A stretch of 33,425 bases of DNA, taken from Planctomycetota bacterium. Its GTDB lineage: Bacteria; Planctomycetota; Planctomycetia; Gemmatales; Gemmataceae. A model generated the notes under the pieces. It was not told the DNA's origin and ran no database searches. It was given only the letters and a program-made list of their open reading frames with translations. A program made the translations under genes and the position numbers. How positions within the stretch are numbered: the first letter of the stretch is position 1; every line of letters starts with the position of its first letter. Below, piece after piece: positions 16,478-24,726 of this stretch. The stretch covers positions 1 to 33,425 of the forward strand of contig JAJPHU010000252.1 of assembly GCA_021325115.1 (NCBI GenBank). The letters are read 5' to 3'.

Positions 16478-18094
16478 CTAGGGCGCAGTTAAGTTGTCTG
16501 GCACGAGAACACTGGCGGTTTGGCGTTTCCAGAGGATGGCAAATACCACGCACGCGCCTGCCAAGATCAAGGCGGCGGCCAGAAATGTTGCATAGATAGT
16601 GGCGAAGACGAGATTATCGGCTTCATAGCGAACGCCGCGATAGAGAAGCGCTTGAGTAGTTCGACCGGCAGCGAGGACGCCTGTGTTTTTCAGGGTGTCG
16701 CCCAGATCTGTCTGCCGCTGTGTGATCTCTTGGGCTTGGAGGTAGTCCCGATCTGCCGAATACGAATAATGCACCAAATGGCCGATAAGCAAGAAATTGA
16801 TCAACAAAGCGGCGGCGATTCCACCGCCGAAAAATTGCATTACAGGCAACAACGACTCGATCTTCTTCTCGCGTACCGGATCAGGGCTGCTCCAGACATT
16901 CATGGCCATCATGAACAGGCCGATGCCTAATCCCATGAGGAAGCGGCCTGGAGCAAGTTCCCAGTATTGGGGAGCAGGGAACCAATCCAGATCGAAAACA
17001 TTAGTCGGCTGCCAATAAGGCCATTCCATCGTTCGTTGATAACAGAGATACAATCCCGCAGCCAAGAGCAGCAAACCAAGTATGGCCGCCGGCATTTCCA
17101 GCCGGCGGGGCATGCGTCGCAATATCAACTCCCATAAAGAGAGTCCGACGGCCATGCCGATGGGCAAGGGCCAAATCAGCCAAGCTCGTTGCCATGAGCT
17201 GTAATTGACCAGTAAACCGCCGTAAACATTCATAGTATAGCCGTGAAAAAACATGCACAAACCGCCAAAGAAGAAGAGCAACAAGCGGAGCCAGTTTTCC
17301 CTCAAAGCAAGGAAATCCAATTGCGGCCAAACCAGCCAAAGGGCCGCAAGCGAAGCGGCGGCAGTGACGAGAAAGGCGCTGACAATGTCGAAGCTCTCCA
17401 GCCAGCCATGTAATTGCCCCCAGTGCAGGCAGTACAAAAAGGCGGCGAGTGCCAGGGCCAAAGGGAACAAGTAAGCTGGCGAGCCACGCGGCGCGGCGGG
17501 GGGCAACAGAGTTTCTTCTTCCTGCGACAACAGCAATACCAGGCTGGCAGCGGCTGCCGCTCCTTCCAGAAGGAAACCCCATTCCCAGTCGGACACGTCA
17601 TGGGCCATCGATGCGGCTGCCACTGCACCTGGCCCCGCAACGGGGCAGAGGATCAATGTCCACGGAACCATGAAGGCCCAGCGTTGGTCGAGCAACCGGG
17701 GGGCAAAATAGATGGCCAGACCGGCGCCGCTGCCTGCTAAGGCCCGGCCGGCTATGAAGACAAGCAGGCCTTCGTGAATAGCAAGACCATTCAAGAAGGA
17801 GCCGGCCAATAAGAGTATCAAGCCGGATTCGGCAAGTCCACGACAGGAAAAGCGCTGGGCCAGATGCGGGCAGGCCAGCAGGGCCAAGGCCAAGGCCACG
17901 AGATAACTCGATTGCAGCGCATAGACCTCGGCGGGCACCCAACCCTTGGCCACACCTAACTCCCGCAAGTTCATGGTGTGGCCGGTTGTGGTTATCAAGG
18001 CCACGACCAGGGCCAGCAGCGGCTGGACACCCCGAAGAAAATGCCAGGCTCGTACCAGTTTGCTCCAGCCGGAAAGAGGTTCACTCGTCGCCAT
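16478..18094 (-). CDS. 14-TM MFS drug efflux pump, EmrB/DHA2-like
   Basis: About 538 residues with 14 hydrophobic segments, the number typical of the DHA2 drug:H+ antiporter family. Examples are VQPLLALVVALITT near the start, LLLFFFGGLCMFFHGY in the middle and IYATFLAAALILAGACVVFAIL at the end. The TM2-TM3 loop, where motif A (GxLaDrxGrkxxl) is expected, reads CPHLAQRFSCRGLAE and is degenerate; the TM5 segment CPVAGPGAVAAA resembles motif C. A large polar loop near residues 425-490 separates the last two helices. It is the last gene of the operon and overlaps the preceding lipoprotein gene, so translation is probably coupled. Neither ATG (18109 or 18094) has a strong ribosome-binding site; 18094 has a nearby GGAAA. 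With the adaptor and channel genes it would form an envelope-spanning pump; its substrate is unknown. Confidence 0.82.
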   Translation of the reverse strand: MATSEPLSGWSKLVRAWHFLRGVQPLLALVVALITTTGHTMNLRELGVAKGWVPAEVYALQSSYLVALALALLACPHLAQRFSCRGLAESGLILLLAGSFLNGLAIHEGLLVFIAGRALAGSGAGLAIYFAPRLLDQRWAFMVPWTLILCPVAGPGAVAAASMAHDVSDWEWGFLLEGAAAAASLVLLLSQEEETLLPPAAPRGSPAYLFPLALALAAFLYCLHWGQLHGWLESFDIVSAFLVTAAASLAALWLVWPQLDFLALRENWLRLLLFFFGGLCMFFHGYTMNVYGGLLVNYSSWQRAWLIWPLPIGMAVGLSLWELILRRMPRRLEMPAAILGLLLLAAGLYLCYQRTMEWPYWQPTNVFDLDWFPAPQYWELAPGRFLMGLGIGLFMMAMNVWSSPDPVREKKIESLLPVMQFFGGGIAAALLINFLLIGHLVHYSYSADRDYLQAQEITQRQTDLGDTLKNTGVLAAGRTTQALLYRGVRYEADNLVFATIYATFLAAALILAGACVVFAILWKRQTASVLVPDNLTAP

Positions 18095-18608
18095 GCAGAT
18101 TTTTTCCATTCGGATCGAGATAGTTGATCCATCCCAATTCTAATCCTTGCGGCGTTTGGATGGTCAGAGTCGGCCGCAGCGGTGGCTGGACCTTGAAGGT
18201 TTCCAGTTTGGCGGTGAGGGTGCGAAACATCTCGGCAACTTTCGCTTCTTTATCTGCGCGCGCCAATCCAGCCCAACCTGGCCCTGTAGTGAGAATCACT
18301 GGCAGGCGCGGCTCCTGTTGATACGCGCCGACGCCGTAGGGCATTACGGTCTGCACCGGAGCCAAGACCTCGGCGCGGCTGTAAAGCGGCTGTCCTCCCA
18401 AACCTACTTGCTTGAGGGCCCAGTTCTGGAGTTCCTCCGCCAGTTGTCGCAGCGTCGGATCGGTGATCTGCCTGCTTGTGTAGGCCGGCGGCAACTCTTG
18501 CCCGGCAGGGGCCGGGGGCGGCGGCACGGGTTGGCAACCCAGAGCCGTAAACCAGGCCATGAACAAAAGCATGCTTTTGGTCCCACAAATCAACCTGCAT
18601 TGTTTCAT
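18081..18608 (-). CDS. Unrecognised lipoprotein inside the efflux operon
   Basis: The 175-residue product has a signal (MLLFMAWFTALGC) with a plausible lipobox and Cys, followed by a Pro-rich stretch (QPVPPPPAPAGQELPP). The rest is a mixed alpha/beta domain of about 130 residues with LRQLAEELQNWALKQVG, a likely helix, and PRLPVILTTGPGWAGLAR and LTIQTPQGLELGWINYLDPNG. I recognise no family. The start at 18608 is set by an ATGA overlap with the preceding gene's stop, and the end overlaps the pump gene. This tight coupling suggests it works with the pump, perhaps as an outer-membrane or peptidoglycan-facing accessory part (inference). Confidence 0.78.
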   Translation of the reverse strand: MKQCRLICGTKSMLLFMAWFTALGCQPVPPPPAPAGQELPPAYTSRQITDPTLRQLAEELQNWALKQVGLGGQPLYSRAEVLAPVQTVMPYGVGAYQQEPRLPVILTTGPGWAGLARADKEAKVAEMFRTLTAKLETFKVQPPLRPTLTIQTPQGLELGWINYLDPNGKNLHGDE

Positions 18609-19387
18609 TTGCCTTTTCCTTTTCGCTTGAGTGGGTCCGCAGCTGGATAGAGGATAGTCTGCCATTCTCGTGAGATCGGCTGGTATTTCAGGCTCCCGAC
18701 GACGATGCGAAACGTATCGCCGGGTTCCAGACGGGCCTCATTGCCGCGCTGGAAACTCGAATAGCCCACCCCCAAAAGCAGCCCGATCGCTGCCCCACTG
18801 CCGATCCAGGCGGCGTTGAGGTGGGGAGGGGCAAACTGAGCTCCCATCGAGGCGCCGATGCCGGCCCCATCCACGCCGAGTAGGGCGCTAAGCAAGACGC
18901 GGCGCATCCGGCTGGCCAGCTGCCGATCTTCCGTATTCACCTGCCAGGGTATTTCGTGGCTGCTGCCATCCACCGTTTGAACAAGTTGAGCCAATTGCAG
19001 TGTGACATAGCCGGGACGGCCGAACCACCCCGGTCGGACCACTTTGACGATGGACCCGCCTACCAAGGTTGTCACCGAACAGGGCGGGTCCATGACTTCA
19101 GCCAAGAAGTGATCCCCAGGCAGGATGGGATTGCGACTATTGAGTAGCCGCTCGCCGGGGCTGAGTCCTTCGGCCGGGATTACCTGAAGCACGCGCAGGG
19201 TCAGCGTCTGGCCGGGGCGAAGCAGGGCTATCTGAGGCGGCGGGGCTGGCGTGGGCGACTCGGCCGGCAACGGCGGCGCCACACGCGGCGGCGGCGGCAA
19301 TTCCTGAACCGGCCTCGCTGCCGACCCCAGCACGGCCAGCAGGATGCCAAGCCACAGCACTCTCCGCTTCCCTTTTGGATTAATCAT
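18605..19387 (-). CDS. Unrecognised exported protein with a glycine-zipper segment inside the efflux operon
   Basis: The 260-residue product has an N-terminal signal (VLWLGILLAVLGSAARP) and a Pro-rich linker (residues about 28-52). A beta-type domain follows with LRPGQTLTLRVLQVIPAEG, LNSRNPILPGDHFLAEVMDP and GYVTLQLAQLVQTVDG. A Gly/Ala-rich segment near 167-205 (GVDGAGIGASMGAQF, then GSGAAIGLLLGVGY) could insert in a membrane. A short beta motif, LEPGDTFRIVV, follows. The layout recalls periplasmic VirB10/TrbI-like or outer-membrane secretion accessory proteins, but only weakly. It starts 3 nt after the channel gene stop, with AGAGGTGA overlapping that stop as ribosome-binding site. No confident function. 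Confidence 0.75.
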   Translation of the reverse strand: MINPKGKRRVLWLGILLAVLGSAARPVQELPPPPRVAPPLPAESPTPAPPPQIALLRPGQTLTLRVLQVIPAEGLSPGERLLNSRNPILPGDHFLAEVMDPPCSVTTLVGGSIVKVVRPGWFGRPGYVTLQLAQLVQTVDGSSHEIPWQVNTEDRQLASRMRRVLLSALLGVDGAGIGASMGAQFAPPHLNAAWIGSGAAIGLLLGVGYSSFQRGNEARLEPGDTFRIVVGSLKYQPISREWQTILYPAADPLKRKGKGK

Positions 19388-19390
19388 GGT

Positions 19391-20992
19391 TCACCTCTGC
19401 TGCGCCGATGCTATGCTCTGCCTTCGCGCCAGCCAAGGCAGCCAACGATGCCAGATACCAGAGGGCGGCGGTTGCTGCCAGGCGGTCAACTTGGCGATGC
19501 CGGTTCGCTCTACATAATCCAGGAGTTGCTCGGTTGAACGTAAAACATCAAGACGAGACAGTTGCAGATTGAACCAGGCCGTCCACCGATTGGCATCGCT
19601 GCGAAGCAAATTGACTTGTTCTCCCAGAACCTCAAGCCAGATCGCTTGCTTTTGCTGAAACAGCCTCTCTCGCCGTTCCAGTTGTTCGTGCGCCAGCCGC
19701 AATTCCGCCTCACGCAGCTCCCATTCACGGACGTTCTGCTGCCAACGGTCCCAGGCATTTCCCGCGTCTTCGGCCACGTCGAGCAACGCTTTCTCCAGTT
19801 CCAACTGCGAACGGACCACACCCAGCCGCGCTTTGCGGATCTCGGCCCATAAGCCAATGTCCACGACGGGCGCGGCATAGGTGCTGCCAAAAATCGCACC
19901 CAAGGTAACGCCGCCGTTAGGATCGGCTGCATTTTTGAAGCCCAATTCCGCCGGGACACGGCCAGCCCCTAACAATCCCAACACACTGCGTTGACGTTGG
20001 AGTCGAGCAATGCGCAGGCCAACCATGAGCAAACGCACTTCCACCCGCTGCCGCTTGGCCAATTGAATCGCTTCTTCGCGCGAAGCCGGAAAATCTGGCA
20101 CCACGTGCAGATCCACGCCGTCAGGATCGTCAAGATCGAAGCGATATTCCCGATCCAGTTCGATGGGAAGAGGCTGTTCGGGTTGTTGCGGAACAAGTAA
20201 ACGGCTCTGGTGCAGGACAACGGCCAAGCGGCGCTGCGAGATGCGTAGCTCTTTCTCCAATTCTGTCAGGAGCACGCTGGCCTTGTTTTCCGCCACGCGA
20301 GCTTCGCTGACCTCAATGTCTTCCGCTTGTTTCTGCTCCAGCTTGCGCTGCGTTAAAGCCAGATTTTCGCGGGCGAAATTCAATCCCAGCTGAGCAGTGC
20401 GGATGCCATACAGAAGTTGCTTGGTCTCGAAGTAATGCTGAATAGCCAGCATGACTTGCGAGCGGCGTACCAATTGCTCCATCAACACCTTGGCGCGGAT
20501 GCCTTCTTCCGCGACCGGCAAGGCCGTAATTTGGCCGGAAGGATCGAGAGGGAAGAACAGATTGAAGCGGTTGAGGGCGGCCTGCTGGAGACCGGGCCGG
20601 CCTGTCAACACCACACCGTCCGTAACGTCGGGGAGAATCAGGATGCTGCCCGGACCGCTTAGTTGGCGGAAACCAACCATCAACTGCGGCAGATTGACCA
20701 GAGGGATGAATTGCTTCAACGCTTCAAAGCGGCCCACGGTGGCAGTCTGCAAGGCGACATTGGCTTGCACGGTTTCGACGTTAGCCAAACTGCGGCGGAT
20801 GGCATCCTTCAGGCGCAACGGCGGCAGAGGTGGCATGGAAAGCGAAAAGGAAGCGTCGTTAGAGGAAGCATCGTTTATCCGATGCGGCGGCGGCAATTCT
20901 TCCTTCTCCTTATCTTCGGGGGACGAAGAAAAAGGGGCTGCTCCGCCTGCCAGCAGAACTACCAGCAGTAAGGTAAAAACAGCTCGTCTCAT
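19391..20992 (-). CDS. TolC-like outer membrane efflux channel
   Basis: The 533-residue protein has a signal peptide (VFTLLLVVLLAGGAAP) and two long helical repeats typical of the outer membrane factor family. The first begins LRLKDAIRRSLANVETVQANVALQTATVGRFEALKQFIP; the second includes ARLGVVRSQLELEKALLDVAEDAGNAWDRWQQNVREWELREAELRLAHEQLERRERLF. Between them lie strand-rich stretches expected for the barrel parts. TolC-type trimers form the outer-membrane and periplasmic tunnel of tripartite pumps. The ATG at 20992 follows AAGGAAG and lies 12 nt after the adaptor gene stop. Position second in the operon, before the unknown envelope genes, fits a pump-dedicated channel. Confidence 0.85.
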   Translation of the reverse strand: MRRAVFTLLLVVLLAGGAAPFSSSPEDKEKEELPPPHRINDASSNDASFSLSMPPLPPLRLKDAIRRSLANVETVQANVALQTATVGRFEALKQFIPLVNLPQLMVGFRQLSGPGSILILPDVTDGVVLTGRPGLQQAALNRFNLFFPLDPSGQITALPVAEEGIRAKVLMEQLVRRSQVMLAIQHYFETKQLLYGIRTAQLGLNFARENLALTQRKLEQKQAEDIEVSEARVAENKASVLLTELEKELRISQRRLAVVLHQSRLLVPQQPEQPLPIELDREYRFDLDDPDGVDLHVVPDFPASREEAIQLAKRQRVEVRLLMVGLRIARLQRQRSVLGLLGAGRVPAELGFKNAADPNGGVTLGAIFGSTYAAPVVDIGLWAEIRKARLGVVRSQLELEKALLDVAEDAGNAWDRWQQNVREWELREAELRLAHEQLERRERLFQQKQAIWLEVLGEQVNLLRSDANRWTAWFNLQLSRLDVLRSTEQLLDYVERTGIAKLTAWQQPPPSGIWHRWLPWLARRQSIASAQQR

Positions 20993-21004
20993 CGGTTTCT
21001 TCCT

Positions 21005-22387
21005 TCACCATCGCTGCGTGCTTTGACGCACATAGCGCGTAGTGTCGATCGTGACTCGCGTTGACATGCCGGGGCGGATGCGCTGTTCGTATTCTTCGGG
21101 GAAGAAGCGAACGCGAACCGGCAAACGCTGTACGACACGAACGAAGTTGCCCGTAGCATTGTCGGGTGGAAATAACGAAAACACCGATCCCGTACCACCG
21201 GCAACGCTTTCAACCCAGCCATGAAAGACACGATCAGGAATCGCGTCCACCGAGATCGTTACAGGTTGACCGACACGGACGCGGGCCATCTGTTCTTCGC
21301 GTAGGTTGGGCACAACCCATACATTCTCCGGATCCAACGGCGTGATGCTGAGAAACGGCTGCCGCATCTGCACGGTTTCGCCCAGTTGGATCGTACGCCG
21401 GCTGATGATACCGGCTCGCGGGGCGCGGATGAGAGTATGGCTCAAGTTCAGTTTCGCTAACTGGAGGCGGGACTCGGCCAACATCATCTTGTTGCGCAGG
21501 GCAATTGCCGTATTTCTGGCCACGTCCGGTTGCAATTGTTCAGCAGTGGCCCGACCGACTGCGGCAATGGCGTTGTCCAGTGTCTTGCGGCTCTCGCGTA
21601 GACGTACTTCGGCTTCTTGAAGCTGTAAGCCACTGGCCAGCATTTGCCGTTCTGCTGCTTTGATGCTGCTTTGTAACGATTCGACCTTGGCGACCGCATC
21701 GCGGTAAGCGGCTTCTCGGTTGTCGCTTTCCTGCACGGGAATGTCGCCGGTCGATGCCAGGTTCTTGAAACGCTCGTAGTATAATTGTGCATTGCGCTGC
21801 AGCGCTTCCAAGCCCGGTAGCTGCGCTTGTAAAGAAGCTAACAATTCTTTGTCCTTCTCATATATCCGCTTGCGCGTTTGTACGATTACCTCCGCAGCCT
21901 GGACTGCCTGGGCTGCTTCCTCTCGCTTTGCTTGTGCACCTTCCAGCAACGATTTGCGGTCATCGTTGGTATAGCGCGCCTGGATGTCGGCGGCTTGAGC
22001 GTCGTGGCTGGCTTGCTTGTATTCAGACAGCGCCTGGTCCACCTGAATTTGAAAGGGGATGGGATCGATCTGTGCGATAGGATCGCCTGGCTGGACGATC
22101 ATGTTGTCGTCAACGAACAAAGTCACTACCTGGCCGCTGACATCCGAAGCGATGGGCGTGATGTTGCCGACCACGTAGGCATTGTCGGTGTACACCTCCA
22201 TCCGATTGTGCAACCACCATAAAATTGCCCCACTAGTCCCCGCCAGCGTTATCAACAGCAATAGGCCACGCCGCCACAGCCATCTTCCCCACCCTCCACT
22301 GGTTTGTCCCACTTGTGAAGAAGACGGAGGCGGTGCGGACGGCGGATGCGGAACAGGGCTTGGTCCCAAAGTTTCCGAGCTAGACAT
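21005..22387 (-). CDS. EmrA/HlyD-type membrane fusion protein
   Basis: The 460-residue protein has a Pro/Ser-rich cytoplasmic N-terminus and one membrane segment (about 41-59). It then shows the EmrA hallmark TDNAYVVGNITPIASDVSGQV and DNMIVQPGDPIAQIDPIPF (67-113, split lipoyl half-motif). A long coiled-coil hairpin follows (about 115-310), then LSHTLIRAPRAGIISRRTIQLGETV, the second lipoyl half. The C-terminal barrel has SLFPPDNATGNFVRVVQRLPVRV, typical of the EmrA branch. Such adaptors link a DHA2 MFS pump to a TolC channel. The ATG at 22387 follows AGGTAGG. It is the first gene of the five-gene operon; a promoter should lie in the 404-nt upstream spacer. Confidence 0.92.
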   Translation of the reverse strand: MSSSETLGPSPVPHPPSAPPPSSSQVGQTSGGWGRWLWRRGLLLLITLAGTSGAILWWLHNRMEVYTDNAYVVGNITPIASDVSGQVVTLFVDDNMIVQPGDPIAQIDPIPFQIQVDQALSEYKQASHDAQAADIQARYTNDDRKSLLEGAQAKREEAAQAVQAAEVIVQTRKRIYEKDKELLASLQAQLPGLEALQRNAQLYYERFKNLASTGDIPVQESDNREAAYRDAVAKVESLQSSIKAAERQMLASGLQLQEAEVRLRESRKTLDNAIAAVGRATAEQLQPDVARNTAIALRNKMMLAESRLQLAKLNLSHTLIRAPRAGIISRRTIQLGETVQMRQPFLSITPLDPENVWVVPNLREEQMARVRVGQPVTISVDAIPDRVFHGWVESVAGGTGSVFSLFPPDNATGNFVRVVQRLPVRVRFFPEEYEQRIRPGMSTRVTIDTTRYVRQSTQRW

Positions 22388-22791
22388 GTTCCTACCTCAG
22401 TAACGGAAGCGCAAGTGCTACATTTGTAATTATCGGCAATACAGACAAAATTGTCCGCTTTTTTCGTTTCTACAGCACTGCCGTATCGAAAATGAGGAAA
22501 GAAAAAGTCATGAGTTATCCGGCGAGCGGCGCGTGGTAACGCTCCGGTGGGTTTGCTACTGGAGGGTTAATCCCCCTCTCGCTCATCTCTATTCCCGGGT
22601 GAAAAAATTTTGCGCATCTCATCATCTTCTCATGGACTTGCGGTTACAATAGGGAACAGTGAAGGATGCGGTTTTGCCCGACCGCACCGCGCTGGCCCGA
22701 TTCACGTTTTCCTGCCGCCTTGGACTCATGCTATCCTGCCGGATCGGGTCTGCTACGAAAACCGGTTTGACGATTTTTCTCAGGTGCTGCC
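22388..22791. other. Divergent 404-nt spacer between efflux operon and pseudopilin gene
   Basis: This spacer must contain promoters for both directions. It holds a diverged family C palindrome (22521-22584) and AT-rich patches (22437-22470 and around 22600). A TACAAT at about 22645 could be a -10 element for the pseudopilin gene, but no convincing -35 pairs with it. No regulator gene or clear operator is visible. Short frames here show no coding signs. Confidence 0.5.
22521..22584. repeat. Diverged family C palindrome
   Basis: ggcgagcggcgcgtggtaacgc at the left and ctctcgctc at the right match the order and spacing of the family C elements at 26706-26801 and 30077-30140. The match is degraded, so membership is tentative. 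Confidence 0.4.
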
Positions 22792-23520
22792 ATGAACACG
22801 CGCTGTTCCTTCCCCCGTCGCCCTGCCTTCACGCTGATCGAGTTGTTGGTGGTGATCGCCATCATCGCCATCTTGATTGGCCTGTTGCTGCCGGCTGTGC
22901 AGAAAGTGCGCGATCGCGCCAATAAGATCCACTGCGCCAGCAATCTCCACAACATCGGCATCGCTATCCACATGTACACCGACATCTACCACCAGTTCCC
23001 CGATGCCTCGGACACGCCCACCGTCCCCTGTAACCCGCCCGCTCCCAGCAAGGGGCCGTTGTATCTCGTCATCGCTCCGTTCGTCGAGAGTCTGCAAACG
23101 ACGACTAACAGCAACCCCCTGGTAGCTGCGTCGAAGATCTTTTTCTGTCCCAGCGATCTGTACCGCCAACAACCCTTATTGACGATGAATCCGCTGCCGC
23201 CCGACCCCAACTGGGCTGCCACAGGCACGTACATTGACAATAACCTGACCGAGATGTGGTACGGAACGGGAATCTTCACCGAGGGACTCAGCTACGAATA
23301 CGGCCGTTACAATAATACGCAGACACGCCGTGGCACTCCGTCTCCCGTTCTCGCCGGTGCCCAGACCGGCCTGTATCTGCAAAACCTGGAGAAGCTCGAA
23401 TCCGGCGGCAGCAAGGGTTCCAGCAATATCCTGATGTGTTACGATTTCGATCCGGTTCACGGCATTCAAGGCACCGGCGTATCGCGCAATTACCTCTACG
23501 CCGACGGCCACATTCAATAA
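22792..23520 (+). CDS. DUF1559-type pseudopilin / type II secretion G-like protein
   Basis: The 242-residue product begins with a prepilin signal: [35 protein letters not shown], with the Phe-Thr-Leu-Ile-Glu motif at the processing site and Glu at +5. The remainder has the planctomycete DUF1559 pattern: [15 protein letters not shown] soon after the helix and the C-terminal H-x-n-DG tail (YADGHIQ at the very end). These proteins are abundant in planctomycetes and are thought to be secreted pilin-like or pseudopilin surface proteins; individual roles are unknown. The ATG at 22792 is preceded by CAGGTG. It is divergent from the efflux operon and followed at 40 nt by the Gly-rich protein gene. 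Confidence 0.87.
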   Translation: MNTRCSFPRRPAFTLIELLVVIAIIAILIGLLLPAVQKVRDRANKIHCASNLHNIGIAIHMYTDIYHQFPDASDTPTVPCNPPAPSKGPLYLVIAPFVESLQTTTNSNPLVAASKIFFCPSDLYRQQPLLTMNPLPPDPNWAATGTYIDNNLTEMWYGTGIFTEGLSYEYGRYNNTQTRRGTPSPVLAGAQTGLYLQNLEKLESGGSKGSSNILMCYDFDPVHGIQGTGVSRNYLYADGHIQ

Positions 23521-23560
23521 GGACTGTATCCCGCATTCCCAGCCTTTACAGGAGCGTACT

Positions 23561-24481
23561 ATGGATCTCTCATCCCATCGGCAGCAAGACGAAGATAGAA
23601 TCATGCAACGGCAGTTGTACCGTGCAGGGCAAACCCAGTCGGCACCGGCGGGTACGGCTCCCCAAAACGCGGGAACAAAGGGAGGCTTCTCGTCTTCCCC
23701 GGCGCCCCGCCGCTCGAATAACGACAAACAATCCAACGGACAGCGTATCCTGTTGATGATCCTGATGCTCGGTGTCGGCTATTATCTGCTGTATGGCAAT
23801 CCCGGTCAGCGGCGAAAAGCCTACATCAGTCTGGGCGTGGCAGCGTGGCTATTGTTCCTGGGCACCATGTCCTATTGCCTCTGTCTTCCCAACATCGAAG
23901 AGATAAGGCAAGAGCGCAGGGCTATCTTCATGGATCCGAACCTGAGCTTTGAGCAGAAACGCGAAAAAATCCGTGAGTTGGACTCGAAGCTGACTCAGGC
24001 AGAGCGTCGGCAAATGGTTGAAATGGACCGAAAGGAATGGACCCGTAAGGGCAATGCGCGGATGAATGACTTCCTCAAGTTGACTCCCGAACAACGAGCG
24101 GCGCAATTGATAAAGGAAGCCGAGGAACGCAGACAATTTTTCGAGAAAATGCGCCAAGCCTGGGGCAACCGCGGCAACCGGGGTAACGGCGGCGCTGGCG
24201 GGGGGAATCGCAACGGCGGCGCTGGCGGGGGGAATCGCAATGGCGCCCCGGGCGGCGGCAACCGGGGCGGTCCTGGCGGCGGCGGCAACTGGGGCGGTGG
24301 CGGCGGCGGAGGCGGGGCAAACGCTGCTATCAGCCGGATCGAAAACGGTCAGTCTCCCGAATCGCGGGCCGGCCGGGTTTATCAGCGGGCGCTGATGGCC
24401 CAGCTAGGTATTGGTTTCGGCCGCGGCGGCCCAGGCGGCCCAGGCGGCGGAGGCGGCGGAGGCGGTGGTGGACGACGCTAA
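23561..24481 (+). CDS. Membrane protein with Gly/Asn/Arg-rich C-terminal tail
   Basis: The 306-residue product has a polar N-terminus (1-60) and two membrane segments (about 63-79, LLMILMLGVGYYLLYG, and about 90-109, LGVAAWLLFLGTMSYCLCL). A charged helical region follows (about 111-195; EEIRQERRAIF, FEQKREKIRELDSKLTQAERRQM, LTPEQRAAQLIKEAEERRQFFEKM), then a long low-complexity tail of Gly, Asn and Arg with NGGAGGGNR repeats and poly-Gly ending GGRR. The helical part resembles Spy/CpxP-like LTxxQ motifs only loosely. Poly-Gly/Arg tails can bind nucleic acids or polysaccharides; no function is claimed. AGGAG lies at ideal spacing before the ATG. Confidence 0.78.
   Translation: MDLSSHRQQDEDRIMQRQLYRAGQTQSAPAGTAPQNAGTKGGFSSSPAPRRSNNDKQSNGQRILLMILMLGVGYYLLYGNPGQRRKAYISLGVAAWLLFLGTMSYCLCLPNIEEIRQERRAIFMDPNLSFEQKREKIRELDSKLTQAERRQMVEMDRKEWTRKGNARMNDFLKLTPEQRAAQLIKEAEERRQFFEKMRQAWGNRGNRGNGGAGGGNRNGGAGGGNRNGAPGGGNRGGPGGGGNWGGGGGGGGANAAISRIENGQSPESRAGRVYQRALMAQLGIGFGRGGPGGPGGGGGGGGGGRR
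24185..24238. repeat. 27-bp tandem duplication coding NGGAGGGNR
   Basis: Two identical 27-bp copies (24185-24211, 24212-24238) encode two 9-residue units in the Gly-rich tail, a sign of recent slippage in this low-complexity region. Confidence 0.85.
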
Positions 24482-24492
24482 GAGCTAGCGGA

Positions 24493-24600
24493 CTTTTCCC
24501 TTCCCCTTTGTGGGGGAGGGGTCGGGTGGGGGGACACCACTCCTTGGCTCCCTTGCCTTGACACCTCCTACCCCAGCCTTCCCCCACGAGGGGGAGGAGG
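24493..24600. repeat. Family D C/G-rich palindromic block (cttcccc...gggggagg)
   Basis: Two inverted C-rich/G-rich segments, about 24493-24531 and 24565-24600, each with its own internal hairpin (cccttccccttt/gggggagggg and cttcccccacgagggggag). Related sequence lies at 32530-32715. It occupies the spacer after the Gly-rich protein gene. Function unassigned. Confidence 0.65.
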
Positions 24601-24640
24601 TTTGGTCCGGTAGCTCTAATCGTCTCACCCGATACAATGA

Positions 24641-24713
24641 GTAGACGAGCCGGAAACGTAAGCGACGGATTACCTGTCCGCCGTTTACATTTCCGGCTCG
24701 TCTACTCTTTTTT
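24641..24713 (+). terminator. Family B palindrome followed by a T-run
   Basis: Outer arms gtagacgagccggaaa (24641-24656) and tttccggctcgtctac (24690-24705) are perfectly complementary, with partial pairing inside (gtaagcgacgg region). A tctttttt run follows immediately (24706-24713), which suits an intrinsic terminator after the Gly-rich gene. The ribosome-binding site GGAGGAG of the peptidase gene follows at once. It is the best-preserved family B copy. Confidence 0.7.
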
Positions 24714-24726
24714 GGAGGAGCGCATC

